DNA of 64,000 bases. Origin: Chloroflexota bacterium (lineage in GTDB: Bacteria > Chloroflexota > Anaerolineae > Anaerolineales > Villigracilaceae). How positions within the stretch are numbered: position 1 is the first letter of the stretch; the number at the start of each line of letters is the position of its first letter. The stretch covers positions 1 through 64,000 of the forward strand of contig JACRMH010000007.1 of the NCBI GenBank assembly GCA_016219545.1. Reading direction: 5' to 3'. The notes beneath the pieces were generated by a model, which made no database searches, was not told the DNA's origin, and saw only the letters and a program-made list of their open reading frames with translations. The translations under genes were made by a program, and so were the position numbers. Shown here piece after piece: positions 44,384 through 53,472 of the stretch.

Positions 44384-45035
44384 GGTTTGCTCCTCAAGAA
44401 AGTCTGCATGTCAGCTTGTTTTGTTAGCGCATATTGATTTTCTAATACAGCCTAAATTGCCACGTGACAAGGAAGTTGAGGCTACAAGCAAGCACAAACA
44501 AAGCGGCTTTGATATCAAAACCTGTCAGGGATGGCACGGAACGATTTTGATAATAAGCATTCAAGTTGACTTCCGGTAGTTTCAACGATTTTGAGATCGC
44601 AGGATTGGAAGTAAGTTGTGTAGACAGGCGTTGGTTGAGCGATTGGCATTGGCTCTCTTCGTAGTGATGCGAGATTTGATCGTGAATGCACACAGACAAC
44701 ACACTACTATATTTTTAGTGTCCATGAGTTTCTCCTATTGGTGGTTGGGATATCCCTCTTGCTGAATCTCATGGATACTTGTCAGTTTTTTCCCAACGTA
44801 GAAACTGAGGTTACATACCGACTTGCTCAGTAAAAACATAATAGCATATGTAGTTCTAAAAAGAATTTGAAACTTATTTGAAAATCCTTTTAATAACCCA
44901 TTTTTAACTGGATTTATTAATCCAACAAAAAATGAATTATTCGACCAGTTTTTTTTGGAAAATGAAGAACTTTAGATAATCCCCCAGACCGCATTTGATT
45001 TTTTTAGAAGAAAACCGGAGTGCTCTATATTTAAT
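44384..45035. other. AT-rich leader region of the glycan locus
   Basis: About 650 AT-rich bases separate the small XRE-like gene from the orphan response regulator, both on the minus strand. It contains the broken small reading frame described at 44442-44725. On the minus strand, TGCTATTAT around 44841-44849 is an extended -10-like element, with no good -35 partner; it could serve the glycan locus. Nothing else stands out. Confidence 0.45.
44442..44725 (-). pseudogene. Possible small membrane protein broken by a TG duplication
   Basis: An ATG at 44725 has AGGAG six bases upstream. Its frame (MDTKNIVV...) closes after 47 codons. Removing one TG from the GTGTG run at about 44697-44705 joins MDTKNIVV to a long frame LSVCIHDQISHHYEE that ends at 44442 with a hydrophobic segment (ALFVLACSLNFLVTW). 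This suggests a 92-residue protein split by a two-base slip. The alternative is that only the 47-codon frame, or neither, is real. No family is recognised. Confidence 0.35.
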
Positions 45036-45737
45036 TTACTTATTATTTGGCTGGAACCAATATCCTCGCCCCCACTGTGTGTGGATATATTGATGACCAT
45101 GTTGGGAATCTTCCAGTTTTTTTCGAAGGTAAAAGATATAAATTGTCAAAGTAGTGGCTATATTTCCATAGGAGCTCCCCCAAACCTCCTGCATAAGTTG
45201 ATGGTGAGGTATGATTTTCCCCTGGTTTTGCACCAGACAAGCAAGCAAGCCATACTCTGTTGAAGATAATTCAATTACGCTGCCGTTCAATTCTACCGAT
45301 TGAGTCTCCATGTTGATGTTCAATAAATTGTCTGTGTAATAGGTAATCTTCGAAGCCTCAATTCCTTTGCGATCATCTGATCTTCGGAGCAAAGCTTGGA
45401 CTCTAACCTCAAGCTCCTTTGCATTAAAAGGTTTTTTTACGAAATCATCCACTCCAACACTAAATCCATGTAACATGTCAGCCTCATTGCAGCAGGCAGT
45501 TAGCATTAATATCGGAATATTTGTCATTTCACGAAGTCGCAAACAGACATCAAAACCGTCCATTTCGGGCATTGTGACATCGAGAATGACCAAATCGGGG
45601 TGTAGTTGATAAGCTTTTTTTATCCCATCATGTCCCGTGAGAGCTTGGTATACAACCAGATTGCTAGGTCTGAGAAGTATCTCAATCAGTTTTCCTAGTT
45701 CCGGATCATCGTCAATAACAAGAACGACCTTTCCCAT
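45036..45737 (-). CDS. OmpR-type response regulator (orphan)
   Basis: The 233-residue protein has a receiver domain with acidic pocket DDD (9-11), phospho-acceptor D53 in VILDVTMPEMDG, and KKPF with the conserved Lys. A winged-helix DNA-binding domain follows from about residue 135, with LSSTEYGLLACLVQNQG and TLTIYIFYLRKKLED, ending GRGYWF. No histidine kinase is adjacent, so the partner is elsewhere. It lies upstream of the glycan locus and on the same strand. A good promoter sits ahead of it. Confidence 0.92.
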   Translation of the reverse strand: MGKVVLVIDDDPELGKLIEILLRPSNLVVYQALTGHDGIKKAYQLHPDLVILDVTMPEMDGFDVCLRLREMTNIPILMLTACCNEADMLHGFSVGVDDFVKKPFNAKELEVRVQALLRRSDDRKGIEASKITYYTDNLLNINMETQSVELNGSVIELSSTEYGLLACLVQNQGKIIPHHQLMQEVWGSSYGNIATTLTIYIFYLRKKLEDSQHGHQYIHTQWGRGYWFQPNNK

Positions 45738-46044
45738 TTGATTATCCCTTTTGAAATCTCAACATCATCCACAAAGCACTTGAAAGAGTTATAACATTCG
45801 TATACTTAATTATATGATATGGTTTGCTTGAATCAAGTGACAAATGTAACAAGCGGCTTCGTGGTTTTTCTAAACAAATAATCAGTTCTTATGATGTGCT
45901 TTGACGGACAAGGCAAGGGTGAAACTAACGTGACGGCGAATTAGTAGATTAGCCCGCGTTGAATAGACTGCTGATCAATATCCGTGGACTGGGGTTGTCA
46001 AGTACCCATTTAATATGTAAAAATTTTGTAGAAAATAGCTTGTG
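45738..46044. other. Intergenic region with response-regulator promoter
   Basis: This 307-base stretch lies between two minus-strand genes. Apart from the promoter at 45809-45836, I see no gene or strong hairpin. The sequence is AT-rich near the promoter. Confidence 0.55.
45809..45836 (-). promoter_or_regulatory. Sigma70-like promoter for the response regulator
   Basis: Read on the minus strand, TTGATT (45836-45831) and TATAAT (45814-45809) are separated by 16 bases. The -10 is a perfect consensus and the -35 has four of six matches. Transcription would start about 64 bases before the response-regulator ATG at 45737. Confidence 0.7.
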
Positions 46045-46317
46045 CTAATAAATATCACCGCAATATATCAACGCCATGACCCCGCCGGCGGTTGTCATTG
46101 CAAGTCCGATGAACGCCATCAAAAAATTGAACGGAAGGATGCTCAATGCCATGAGCGCTGGAATGCTCAAACCGCCAAAGAATAGGAATGAAATGAGCAT
46201 GGTTCGCGGACGCGGAAGAAAAGCGCTAACTGAATAGAGAATGCGCAATACGAATAATCGCGGTTTCCATATCGGAAGAACATACGATTTGGTTTGCGAT
46301 GTAATGTTTGTAATCAT
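46045..46317 (-). CDS. Small membrane protein, hypothetical
   Basis: The product has 90 residues from the ATG at 46317, which has AAGGAG eight bases upstream; an earlier start at 46356 lacks a site. The C-terminal half holds two hydrophobic helices (LISFLFFGGLSIPALMALSIL and NFLMAFIGLAMTTAGGVMALI). The N-terminal part is polar and basic. No family is recognised. It lies between a response regulator and an oligopeptide importer, and neither explains it. Confidence 0.7.
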   Translation of the reverse strand: MITNITSQTKSYVLPIWKPRLFVLRILYSVSAFLPRPRTMLISFLFFGGLSIPALMALSILPFNFLMAFIGLAMTTAGGVMALIYCGDIY

Positions 46318-46437
46318 GATCACTCCTTTACGCCAGAAATTTTCCAGCATAACCATGTTCCCAATATACTGCGCAGCATTGTTTTTTTACATGCTCCTGA
46401 GGTTTGGTTTTATCTCCTGCTGTACCAGGGTAATGTT

Positions 46438-48393
46438 TCATCTTTGCACGAGCCAGCAGGCGACCCAGTGACCAGGTCTAGCTTCTTTGAACTCCGGCTC
46501 ATCCTGAGAGCACTTGGCAACAGCAATGGGACAACGCGTGTGGAAGCGGCAGCCCTTGGGTGGATTGAGAGGACTGGGAACATCTCCCTTAAGTATGGTT
46601 CGGTCTCTCTTGACCTCGGGATGGGGCACCGGGATCGCGGATAGTAACGCCTTCGTGTATGGATGCAGCGGCTCCCGATACAGCGAATCCCGACCTGTCA
46701 GTTCCACCATCTTACCAAGATACATGACCGCCACACGATCCGAGATGTGTTCCACCACGCTCAAGTTATGCGCGATGAAGAGATAGGTCAGCCCAAATTC
46801 CTTCTGTAAATCTTTAAGAATATTCAAGACCTGCGACTGAATGGAAACATCCAACGCGGAGACCGGCTCATCACATACAATGAATTTCGGCTGTAATGCC
46901 AGAGCGCGAGCAATGCCAATGCGCTGGCGTTGTCCGCCGGAAAACTCATGCGGATAACGGCGGGCATGATATTCCTCCAGTCCCACTTTCTTCAGCATGT
47001 TGATGGCAACTTCCCAACGTTCCTTGGGATGCCCGATCTTATGGATCTGCAATCCCTCCATCACAGCCTCGCCGATCGGCATACGCGGATTAAGTGAGGC
47101 ATACGGATCCTGGAAGATGATCTGCATATCACGGCGCAAAGCCTTAAGAGACTTGGGCCGCATTGTAATAATGTTTTCACCGTTAAAGGAGACTTCACCG
47201 GAGGTCGGTTCGATCAGGCGCAAAATGGAACGACCCACCGTGGTTTTTCCACAGCCAGATTCACCCACCATGCCCAGCGTCTCACCGGCTTTTACTGCGA
47301 AACTGACCTTGTCCACTGCCTGTACCCAGGCGGTGGTACGCTGGAAAACACCAGAGCGGACAGGGAAATATTTCGTAAGATTCTTTACCACCAACAGGTC
47401 GGGCTTCTCTTGGGTTTGCATTTTTATATTCATATCCACATCATCTCTTTTAGGATTTGCTTCCGAGTTTGACCGGAGCAACATGGTTTTCGGAATCCTG
47501 GAAAAGCAGCGCGGAGCAAAGCGGCAACCTGTGGGCAGGTTGACCAGGTTCGGGACCGAACCGGGGATCACATCCAAGCGTTCGCGCACCTCTCCCAAAA
47601 CCGGGATCGAACCGATCAGTCCTTTAGTGTAGGGGTGAAGAGGAGCGTCAAACAGCGTGGCAACGGGAGATTGCTCAACGATCTCACCGGCATACATCAC
47701 CGCCACGCGATCTGCCATTTCAGCGATCACACCCAGGTCATGGGTGATCAGGATCATGGCAGATCCCAACTGGGTGCGCATGGCACGCATCAGATCCAGG
47801 ATCTGGGCTTGAATGGTGACATCCAAGGCTGTGGTGGGTTCGTCTGCGATCAACAGATCCGGGACACAAGCCAGAGCCATGGCGATCATGACGCGTTGCG
47901 CCATGCCGCCGGATAATTCATGCGGGAACGATTCAGCGCGGCTTTCCGGCTCGGGGATGCCCACCTGTTTGAGCAATTCGATCGCTCGTTTTTTACCTGC
48001 TTCCTTGCCAAAGCTTTGATGGATACTCAGCACTTCCGAGATCTGGTCGCCGGCGCGGAAGACGGGATTGAGTGCAGACTGGGGCTGCTGGAAGATCATG
48101 GAGATGCGGTTACCGCGCACCTTCATCATTTCTTCTTCGGTAGCCTTGACCAGGTCCTTGCCTTCGAAAAATATCTCGCCTGCTTCGATCTTGCCCGGCT
48201 GACTGATCAGGCGCATGATGGAAAGAGAGGTGACGCTTTTACCGCAGCCTGATTCACCGACGATGCCGAGCACTTCACCGGAGTTTACATAGAAATCCAC
48301 GCCGTCCACCGCATGCACGACGCCGTCTTCGGTGTAGAAATAAGTCTTGAGATTTCGAACATCAAGCAAAGGGGTTTGATTATTCGTTGCCAC
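46438..48393 (-). CDS. Oligopeptide/dipeptide ABC transporter ATPase, fused OppD-OppF
   Basis: The 651-residue protein starts at a GTG with GGGAG upstream; an ATG at 48423 is possible but less supported. Domain 1 has [17 protein letters not shown] and [13 protein letters not shown]. Domain 2 repeats [23 protein letters not shown] and [13 protein letters not shown]. Each ends in the Cys-containing oligopeptide-type tail ([17 protein letters not shown]). In many bacteria these are two proteins. The first tail is short and the linker around 47440-47500 is unusual in sequence, so the fusion may have come from a small deletion or frameshift. Both nucleotide sites look intact. Confidence 0.9.
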   Translation of the reverse strand: MATNNQTPLLDVRNLKTYFYTEDGVVHAVDGVDFYVNSGEVLGIVGESGCGKSVTSLSIMRLISQPGKIEAGEIFFEGKDLVKATEEEMMKVRGNRISMIFQQPQSALNPVFRAGDQISEVLSIHQSFGKEAGKKRAIELLKQVGIPEPESRAESFPHELSGGMAQRVMIAMALACVPDLLIADEPTTALDVTIQAQILDLMRAMRTQLGSAMILITHDLGVIAEMADRVAVMYAGEIVEQSPVATLFDAPLHPYTKGLIGSIPVLGEVRERLDVIPGSVPNLVNLPTGCRFAPRCFSRIPKTMLLRSNSEANPKRDDVDMNIKMQTQEKPDLLVVKNLTKYFPVRSGVFQRTTAWVQAVDKVSFAVKAGETLGMVGESGCGKTTVGRSILRLIEPTSGEVSFNGENIITMRPKSLKALRRDMQIIFQDPYASLNPRMPIGEAVMEGLQIHKIGHPKERWEVAINMLKKVGLEEYHARRYPHEFSGGQRQRIGIARALALQPKFIVCDEPVSALDVSIQSQVLNILKDLQKEFGLTYLFIAHNLSVVEHISDRVAVMYLGKMVELTGRDSLYREPLHPYTKALLSAIPVPHPEVKRDRTILKGDVPSPLNPPKGCRFHTRCPIAVAKCSQDEPEFKEARPGHWVACWLVQR

Positions 48394-48428
48394 GTCAGCT
48401 CCCGTTAGTGTATTTTTTATCATGATCT

Positions 48429-49394
48429 TTACAGCTTCAAGCGCGGATCCAGCGCATCACGCAGTGCATCACCAATAAAGTTGTACGATATTGAAGCTAG
48501 GAATATCGCCATTCCTGGCACAAAGGCGCGCCAGGGTTGAATTAACATATAGTCGCGGACATTATTTAGCAAACTTCCCCAACTTGCAGCCGGCGGTTGG
48601 ACTCCAAAGCCTAAAAATGAAAGGGCAGCTTCGAGAACGATAACCTCCCCGAAGCTGAATGTAGCGGCCACAATGATCGGGGCGAGTGAATTTGGGATCA
48701 TGTGACGTATGATAATGTGCCACGATGAAGCCCCTAGAGAACGCGCCGCTTCCGCATATTCCATATTACGCAAGGAAAGCACCTGTCCGCGTACGAGGCG
48801 GGCCAGTCCCATCCACCCGAAAACGATCAGAATTCCCACCAGGACCATGACATTTCCGGTTGCATCCGGTGACATGCCCCAGATCCAGGCGAAGAACTGA
48901 TTCAAGAACTCAGGAGACTGTAGAGGGAAACCGCCCCGAAGAGTCATCGCAGACAAGATCAACAACAAAGGCAGGGTTGGCAAAGTAAGCAATACATCCA
49001 CTGTCCGCATAATAAGGGTGTCAGTCCAACCGCCAAAATAACCGGCAAGGGAACCAGTTATGATTCCGATGACCACCGTACAAATTGTGACGAATAAGGA
49101 TAATACGAGGGAAACCCGACCCGCCCACATCATACGCGTCATTACATCACGACCCAATTCATCTGTGCCGAATGGAAAAGCTAAAGTTGGAGAGCCATAC
49201 ATTTCACCAACCCATTGTGTCTCTGGACTATAGCGGCTCAAGGAAGTTCCAATAAATGAAAAAAAGAAGAGGATCGCCAGCACACACAGTCCGATAATCG
49301 CCAGGTGATGTTTCCGAAACCGTTCCCAGATTACCTGTATCTGACTGGTTTCATTTGTATTCAATACTTCTTGATTAAGCTCTGCAACAGCCAT
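48429..49394 (-). CDS. Oligopeptide/dipeptide ABC permease, OppC/DppC type
   Basis: The 321-residue membrane protein has an N-terminal OppC-like extension with one helix ([19 protein letters not shown]), then five further helices. [20 protein letters not shown] is the classic motif after the first periplasmic segment. The EAA loop reads [20 protein letters not shown]. It pairs with the OppB-type permease upstream. AGGAG precedes the start. Confidence 0.93.
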   Translation of the reverse strand: MAVAELNQEVLNTNETSQIQVIWERFRKHHLAIIGLCVLAILFFFSFIGTSLSRYSPETQWVGEMYGSPTLAFPFGTDELGRDVMTRMMWAGRVSLVLSLFVTICTVVIGIITGSLAGYFGGWTDTLIMRTVDVLLTLPTLPLLLILSAMTLRGGFPLQSPEFLNQFFAWIWGMSPDATGNVMVLVGILIVFGWMGLARLVRGQVLSLRNMEYAEAARSLGASSWHIIIRHMIPNSLAPIIVAATFSFGEVIVLEAALSFLGFGVQPPAASWGSLLNNVRDYMLIQPWRAFVPGMAIFLASISYNFIGDALRDALDPRLKL

Positions 49395-49405
49395 AATGAC
49401 TACTC

Positions 49406-50464
49406 CTATGAAACCCGTATTCGAGGATCAACCAATGTGTACAAAACATCGGCCAGCAGGTTCGAAGCAACGGTCAGGGCAGACAGAATCAGAATATAGG
49501 TCATCGCCACCGGCCAGTCGCTCTGGAATAAACTATTAATAAAGACGAGTCCCATTCCATGCCAATTGAAAATCGTTTCTGTGATAACGGCTCCGCCAAA
49601 AATAAATGGTAAGTTCAAAGTGACAATCGTGACGAGGGGGATGAGCGCATTACGTAGCGCATGTCTATAGATCACCAATTTCTCGCGTAAGCCCTTTGCG
49701 CGGGCTGTGCGGATATAATCCTGACGTAATACTTCAAGCATTGATGAGCGGGTATAGCGGCTCCAACCTGCCATGAACAACAGGCTTAAGGTGATGGTCG
49801 GCATGATCAAACGCAAAAATTGATCGGAAAGCGAGTTGGCTTGTATGGTTCCCAATACTGGCACAATATAATCTCGGGCTCCGTTGACACTGCCTGGCGG
49901 CAGGTAAGGCAAGCCCCATTCTTTGAACTTGAATGAGAATAAAAGAATCATCATCGTGCCGAGCCAAAATACCGGCATGGCTGTGCCGAAAAAAGTTGCG
50001 GCGGTGATGGTGTAATCCATCTTGGAATATTGATGGACTGCCGAATAAATTCCGACAGATACTCCAACGATCAATGATAGAAGAACGGATGATATGGTGA
50101 GCTTAAGCGTGTTTGGCAAGACGCGCAAAATGACCTTCATCGTTTGCTCGTTGGGTGCGATGCGCCACGAAGTGCCGAAATCGCCGCGGATTACTCCATA
50201 ACGAATGGGGCGATCCGGCAAATTGGGCCAGCCAAACGCCCAGCGTGTATAGGATTGCCATAATGGGAGATCGAGATCGTATTGCTTCATTAAACGATCT
50301 ATATCTTCCTGCTTGATCGGGAAGCGAGCGTTCTGTCTCTTCTCCACAATGGTCTGTGAAAGAGGCCCTCCGGGCGCAAGATAGAGCAGTAAAAAAACGA
50401 GAATGGATGATACAAAAAGAACAAGTAATCCCTGCACGAAGCGGCGAATAAGAAAATTGGTCAT
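49406..50464 (-). CDS. Oligopeptide/dipeptide ABC permease, OppB/DppB type
   Basis: The 352-residue protein starts FLIRRFVQGLLVLFVSSILV with the characteristic APGGPLSQ after helix 1. Helices and the EAA loop YIRTARAKGLREKLVIYRHA follow. The end VLYTLVDPRIRVS is typical. It forms the channel with OppC. It lies downstream of the binding protein, separated by two hairpin elements that may set the ratio of binding protein to permease. Confidence 0.93.
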   Translation of the reverse strand: MTNFLIRRFVQGLLVLFVSSILVFLLLYLAPGGPLSQTIVEKRQNARFPIKQEDIDRLMKQYDLDLPLWQSYTRWAFGWPNLPDRPIRYGVIRGDFGTSWRIAPNEQTMKVILRVLPNTLKLTISSVLLSLIVGVSVGIYSAVHQYSKMDYTITAATFFGTAMPVFWLGTMMILLFSFKFKEWGLPYLPPGSVNGARDYIVPVLGTIQANSLSDQFLRLIMPTITLSLLFMAGWSRYTRSSMLEVLRQDYIRTARAKGLREKLVIYRHALRNALIPLVTIVTLNLPFIFGGAVITETIFNWHGMGLVFINSLFQSDWPVAMTYILILSALTVASNLLADVLYTLVDPRIRVS

Positions 50465-50495
50465 CTTGTCACTTCACTTTCATAAGCGTATATGA

Positions 50496-50526
50496 GTCCC
50501 CTTCTTCTTGTGTAGAAGAAGGGGAC
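50496..50526. other. Perfect 13-base-pair hairpin between binding protein and permease genes
   Basis: GTCCCCTTCTTCT at 50496-50508 pairs perfectly with AGAAGAAGGGGAC at 50514-50526 around a 5-base loop. There is no T-run on the minus strand, so it is not a clear terminator. Placed after the binding-protein stop, it could block 3' exonucleases and keep binding-protein mRNA in excess, as known for similar intercistronic hairpins. Confidence 0.75.
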
Positions 50527-50583
50527 AGTAAATAGTCTGGCTACTTCGACAATGTCACATTAAGGCTGAGACCAAAGTTTTTA

Positions 50584-50658
50584 ACCACAAAGGACACGAA
50601 GGAACACGAGGGAAACTTTTGGTTTTAGCATTTTGCTCTCCTTTGTGAACTTTGTGGT
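50584..50658. repeat. Dispersed palindromic repeat, copy B
   Basis: This copy begins ACCACAAAGGACACGAAGG and ends CTCCTTTGTGAACTTTGTGG plus T. Its arms match those of copy A at 3363-3426, while the centre differs. Like copy A it lies between genes of an ABC transporter operon. It can fold as a long imperfect hairpin on either strand. Confidence 0.75.
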
Positions 50659-50702
50659 GAAGGGTTTTGAAATGTGACATTGTCAAACTACTTAGGAACC
50701 GA

Positions 50703-52637
50703 TTAAGGTTTTTCGAGCGTCCAGGTTTCAACGTTCCAGGTGATGTATTCGGTGGGATCGAGCGCCACACCGCTTAAGAGAGGCGAGGTCGCCAGATAGT
50801 TCGGGCGGGTATATAACGGGATGACTGGAATACCGCCGGTTTCAAATTTGGCCGGGTCGCCCTCAGAGAAATAGGCTTTCAATACGGTCGCCCAACCCGC
50901 CTTGCGTTTGGCTGTATCGAGCGTTAGATAGGCCGCATCCGCGGCTGCGTCGGAGGCCGCTTGATCGCACCAGCCGGCATAATTCGATCCCGAGAAAGCG
51001 TTCGTCGGAAGGGGAATCTGTCCACAATTGGCAACACCAAAGAACCAGGTGCCGGGATCGGTGACGGAGAATGAGTTGGCGAATTGCATCATGTTAAAGT
51101 TGCGCCCGTAAAGCCCGTCTTTCGAGAAAGCCACCGATGATGGAACGTATGTCAATTTGACATCAATCCCAATATCCTTAAGGCTGGACTGCAATACTTG
51201 AGAGGCCTTCAGGCGAACAGCATTACCGGAAGTGGTCAAATAATTGGTGGAGGCTTTCACACCATTTTTCTCACGGATGCCATCTGCGCCGACCGCCCAG
51301 CCGCAGTCATCCAAAGTTTTCTTCGCTAGTTCAGGGTCGTATGTGAGGATGCCGAGAGATTCGTCATATGAGATCATCTGCGGAAGCTGCGGCTGCTGCA
51401 CAACGGATGATTCGCCATAGTAGATTGTATCCACCATCTTTTGGCGGTCCAGTGCAAGCGAGATGGCTTTACGAACACAGAATTCGCTCAATACCGGGTC
51501 TGGCGTGCTGAAGGTGGTATCGGTTGGGTCATAGTAGTTGAAATACAGCATTTCAAAGGAAGCTGTATTCAAATCAACCGAATAGTTGATGATCCCGCGC
51601 GAAGCGACTGATTTCATATAAGGTGCCTGATCTACCGCGAGACCGGTTTGACCGGCGGTCGCATCAATTTCTCCTGCGATGACAGCCGCTGCCAGTGAGG
51701 TGGAGTCTGAGTAGAACTTATAGATGACAGTGGGGGTGGCGGGAGTCGCACCGGTCCAGTTTGGATTCGGAGCAAATGTGATGGTATCGCCCTTTACCCA
51801 GGAGTCCATCTTGTACGGACCAAAACCCAGAGGCATGGTATTTTCACTGCCGGTGGCGCGCTCATCCACTTCGATCTCAGCCGCAGTCATTCCGCTGAAA
51901 AGGTGTTCGGGCAGAATGCCATAAAGACCATAAGGGGTTAGGAAATAAGTGGCATCCAATGCGCCTGGAATATAGGTGGCTACGAGAGTTGTGTCATCTG
52001 TCGCTTCAAAATTTGAAAGGATGCCTGAAGCGCCGGGAACTGATTCAAACGGACAATAGGTGATATCCACAGCCTGAGTGCCTGTGGGGTCACAATTAAC
52101 TTTCCACGCAAAGACCAAGTCGTGAGCGGTCAGTGGTTGTCCATCATCCCATTTCAATTCAGGTTTAAGATGGGCGGTTACAACCAGTTGTTTGAGCTGC
52201 ATATCGGCGGCGGCAGGTTGGACTACATAAGTGGCGGTGTCGAAGTACGGTTCACCTGCCTTGACCGTCACATCATTGAGGACTGCGCCACCATTATCCA
52301 GGGATGGAAGATCGCCTTCCACAAGAGCGGGATTGGGCGCGTATCCGTAGTTCTGCCGAATGACAAAGCGCGGGCGGAAAATCAATTCCACTTCGACCGC
52401 GATTGCCTGTGTAACGGCAGGATCATAGAAAGTGCCCGGTTCCTGCCATGCGCCGACGATGATGGTATCCGCAAGTGTTGGACCGGTGGCGGGTGCTTCG
52501 GTGGCAGCAACAGGGGACTGGGTAGCGGCGGGCTCTGCAGTGGCCGCTGGCGCGGCTGGCGTATTTCCACAAGCTGTCAGCACAAGGCTTGCGGTCACAA
52601 GCAAGGCCAAAATTAGATTAATTTTTTTTTGTGACAT
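50703..52637 (-). CDS. Peptide ABC transporter substrate-binding lipoprotein, family 5
   Basis: The product has 644 residues from the ATG at 52637 (GAGGA seven bases upstream). The signal sequence ends in the lipobox LTAC (Cys about 23), followed by an Ala/Pro/Thr-rich spacer typical of Chloroflexota lipoproteins. The SBP family 5 body has LKPELKWDDGQPLTAHDLVFAW, FGPYKMDSWVKGDTITFAPN and VRKAISLALDRQKMVDTIYYG. It captures peptides or related solutes for the OppB/OppC/OppDF importer downstream. A long hydrophilic insert near 330-400 lies between standard motifs. Confidence 0.93.
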   Translation of the reverse strand: MSQKKINLILALLVTASLVLTACGNTPAAPAATAEPAATQSPVAATEAPATGPTLADTIIVGAWQEPGTFYDPAVTQAIAVEVELIFRPRFVIRQNYGYAPNPALVEGDLPSLDNGGAVLNDVTVKAGEPYFDTATYVVQPAAADMQLKQLVVTAHLKPELKWDDGQPLTAHDLVFAWKVNCDPTGTQAVDITYCPFESVPGASGILSNFEATDDTTLVATYIPGALDATYFLTPYGLYGILPEHLFSGMTAAEIEVDERATGSENTMPLGFGPYKMDSWVKGDTITFAPNPNWTGATPATPTVIYKFYSDSTSLAAAVIAGEIDATAGQTGLAVDQAPYMKSVASRGIINYSVDLNTASFEMLYFNYYDPTDTTFSTPDPVLSEFCVRKAISLALDRQKMVDTIYYGESSVVQQPQLPQMISYDESLGILTYDPELAKKTLDDCGWAVGADGIREKNGVKASTNYLTTSGNAVRLKASQVLQSSLKDIGIDVKLTYVPSSVAFSKDGLYGRNFNMMQFANSFSVTDPGTWFFGVANCGQIPLPTNAFSGSNYAGWCDQAASDAAADAAYLTLDTAKRKAGWATVLKAYFSEGDPAKFETGGIPVIPLYTRPNYLATSPLLSGVALDPTEYITWNVETWTLEKP

Positions 52638-53065
52638 CTCATTTTCCTCTTTCAAAATAGATTGGGTTGATATGGGGCACGAACTTCAAAATTCAATTTG
52701 ATGGATCAATTACACCTCCTTTAAGAATTCATAACTAAAAACTACAGCTGATTATTTTGGACCTGCCTGCATTCAAGCCAGCGCTTTGATGCTCCCAATC
52801 AAGGCGCTGGCTTTTCGGTCAGGATGCACTACCGAGGAGAAGATAGTAGAAAGCATCCGAGACACACATCGGGAATTTTCTTATGCTTGTAATAACCAAT
52901 ACTTTCCTTGAAAAAAGCCTGCGCTGATTGCCCCGGATTCAACCTATTGATTGGTTTCCGATGACATTGCCCACCACAACTCATTGATTGTTGCCATCGG
53001 ATTTCTTCTTTGGAGGAGAAGGGAATGGAATCCGAGGCAAACAGCGCTGTTCTTTTGACTTTCTC
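52638..53065. other. Intergenic leader with a long stem-loop
   Basis: The 428-base stretch separates the binding-protein gene from the small membrane gene, both on the minus strand. A 16-base-pair stem with one G.U pair lies at 52775-52813 (AAGCCAGCGC...GCGCTGGCTT), followed by TTTC on the plus side only. It may end messages from the small gene or structure the binding-protein leader. I see no gene. Confidence 0.55.
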
Positions 53066-53257
53066 TTAGGTTCCGCACCTGAAAAAGAACAATATGAGCG
53101 CTACCAACAAATTGGAAACGTATTTTGAAAAGCCGAATATATTCCTTCCAGATTCAGTGCATTCATATGCCAGACGATAATTTTCTGCGTCTGTTATTTC
53201 ATCCATCCGGCGTTGAGTTTCATAGGTATATGCATTATTGAGGTCATTGGTATACAT
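53066..53257 (-). CDS. Small single-pass membrane protein, hypothetical
   Basis: The 63-residue product has AAAGGAG about 7 bases before its ATG, so translation is likely. The first 45 residues are polar and rich in Asn, Tyr and Glu. The last segment, VSNLLVALILFFF, is hydrophobic and makes a C-terminal tail anchor, with RCGT at the very end. No family is recognised. A minus-strand hairpin plus T-run lies about 120 bases upstream of its start. Confidence 0.6.
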   Translation of the reverse strand: MYTNDLNNAYTYETQRRMDEITDAENYRLAYECTESGRNIFGFSKYVSNLLVALILFFFRCGT

Positions 53258-53368
53258 GGGGCAACTCCTTTATTTCTGTCCGTTGACTGCCTACACTATA
53301 CCGACCTTGCCCCAAAATGACACCGACCCCCAGATGGGTTTCCTCCCCTGCAAGAGGGTGGTTTTTAG

Positions 53369-53395
53369 GAAAAAAAAACCCTTCTACAGAAGGGT
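53369..53395 (-). terminator. Minus-strand intrinsic terminator or leader attenuator
   Basis: Read leftward, ACCCTTCTGTAGAAGGGT (53395-53378) forms a 7-base-pair stem with a 4-base loop and is followed by an unbroken T-run. No minus-strand gene lies upstream of it for several kb. It therefore either stops antisense transcription from the plus-strand genes or attenuates the small membrane gene at 53066-53257. Confidence 0.65.
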
Positions 53396-53472
53396 GTAAA
53401 CCTGGATTTATGATTTATAGTTGGGATTGAAATTGCAAAATATGTTGTAAAAATCAAGAGAAGGACGGTGGC

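Noticed and set aside
53341..53366. Plus-strand hairpin followed by TTTTT before the 262-residue membrane protein
   Set aside because: The stem has only five pairs with an internal mismatch, and no plus-strand gene lies just upstream. Too weak to call a terminator.
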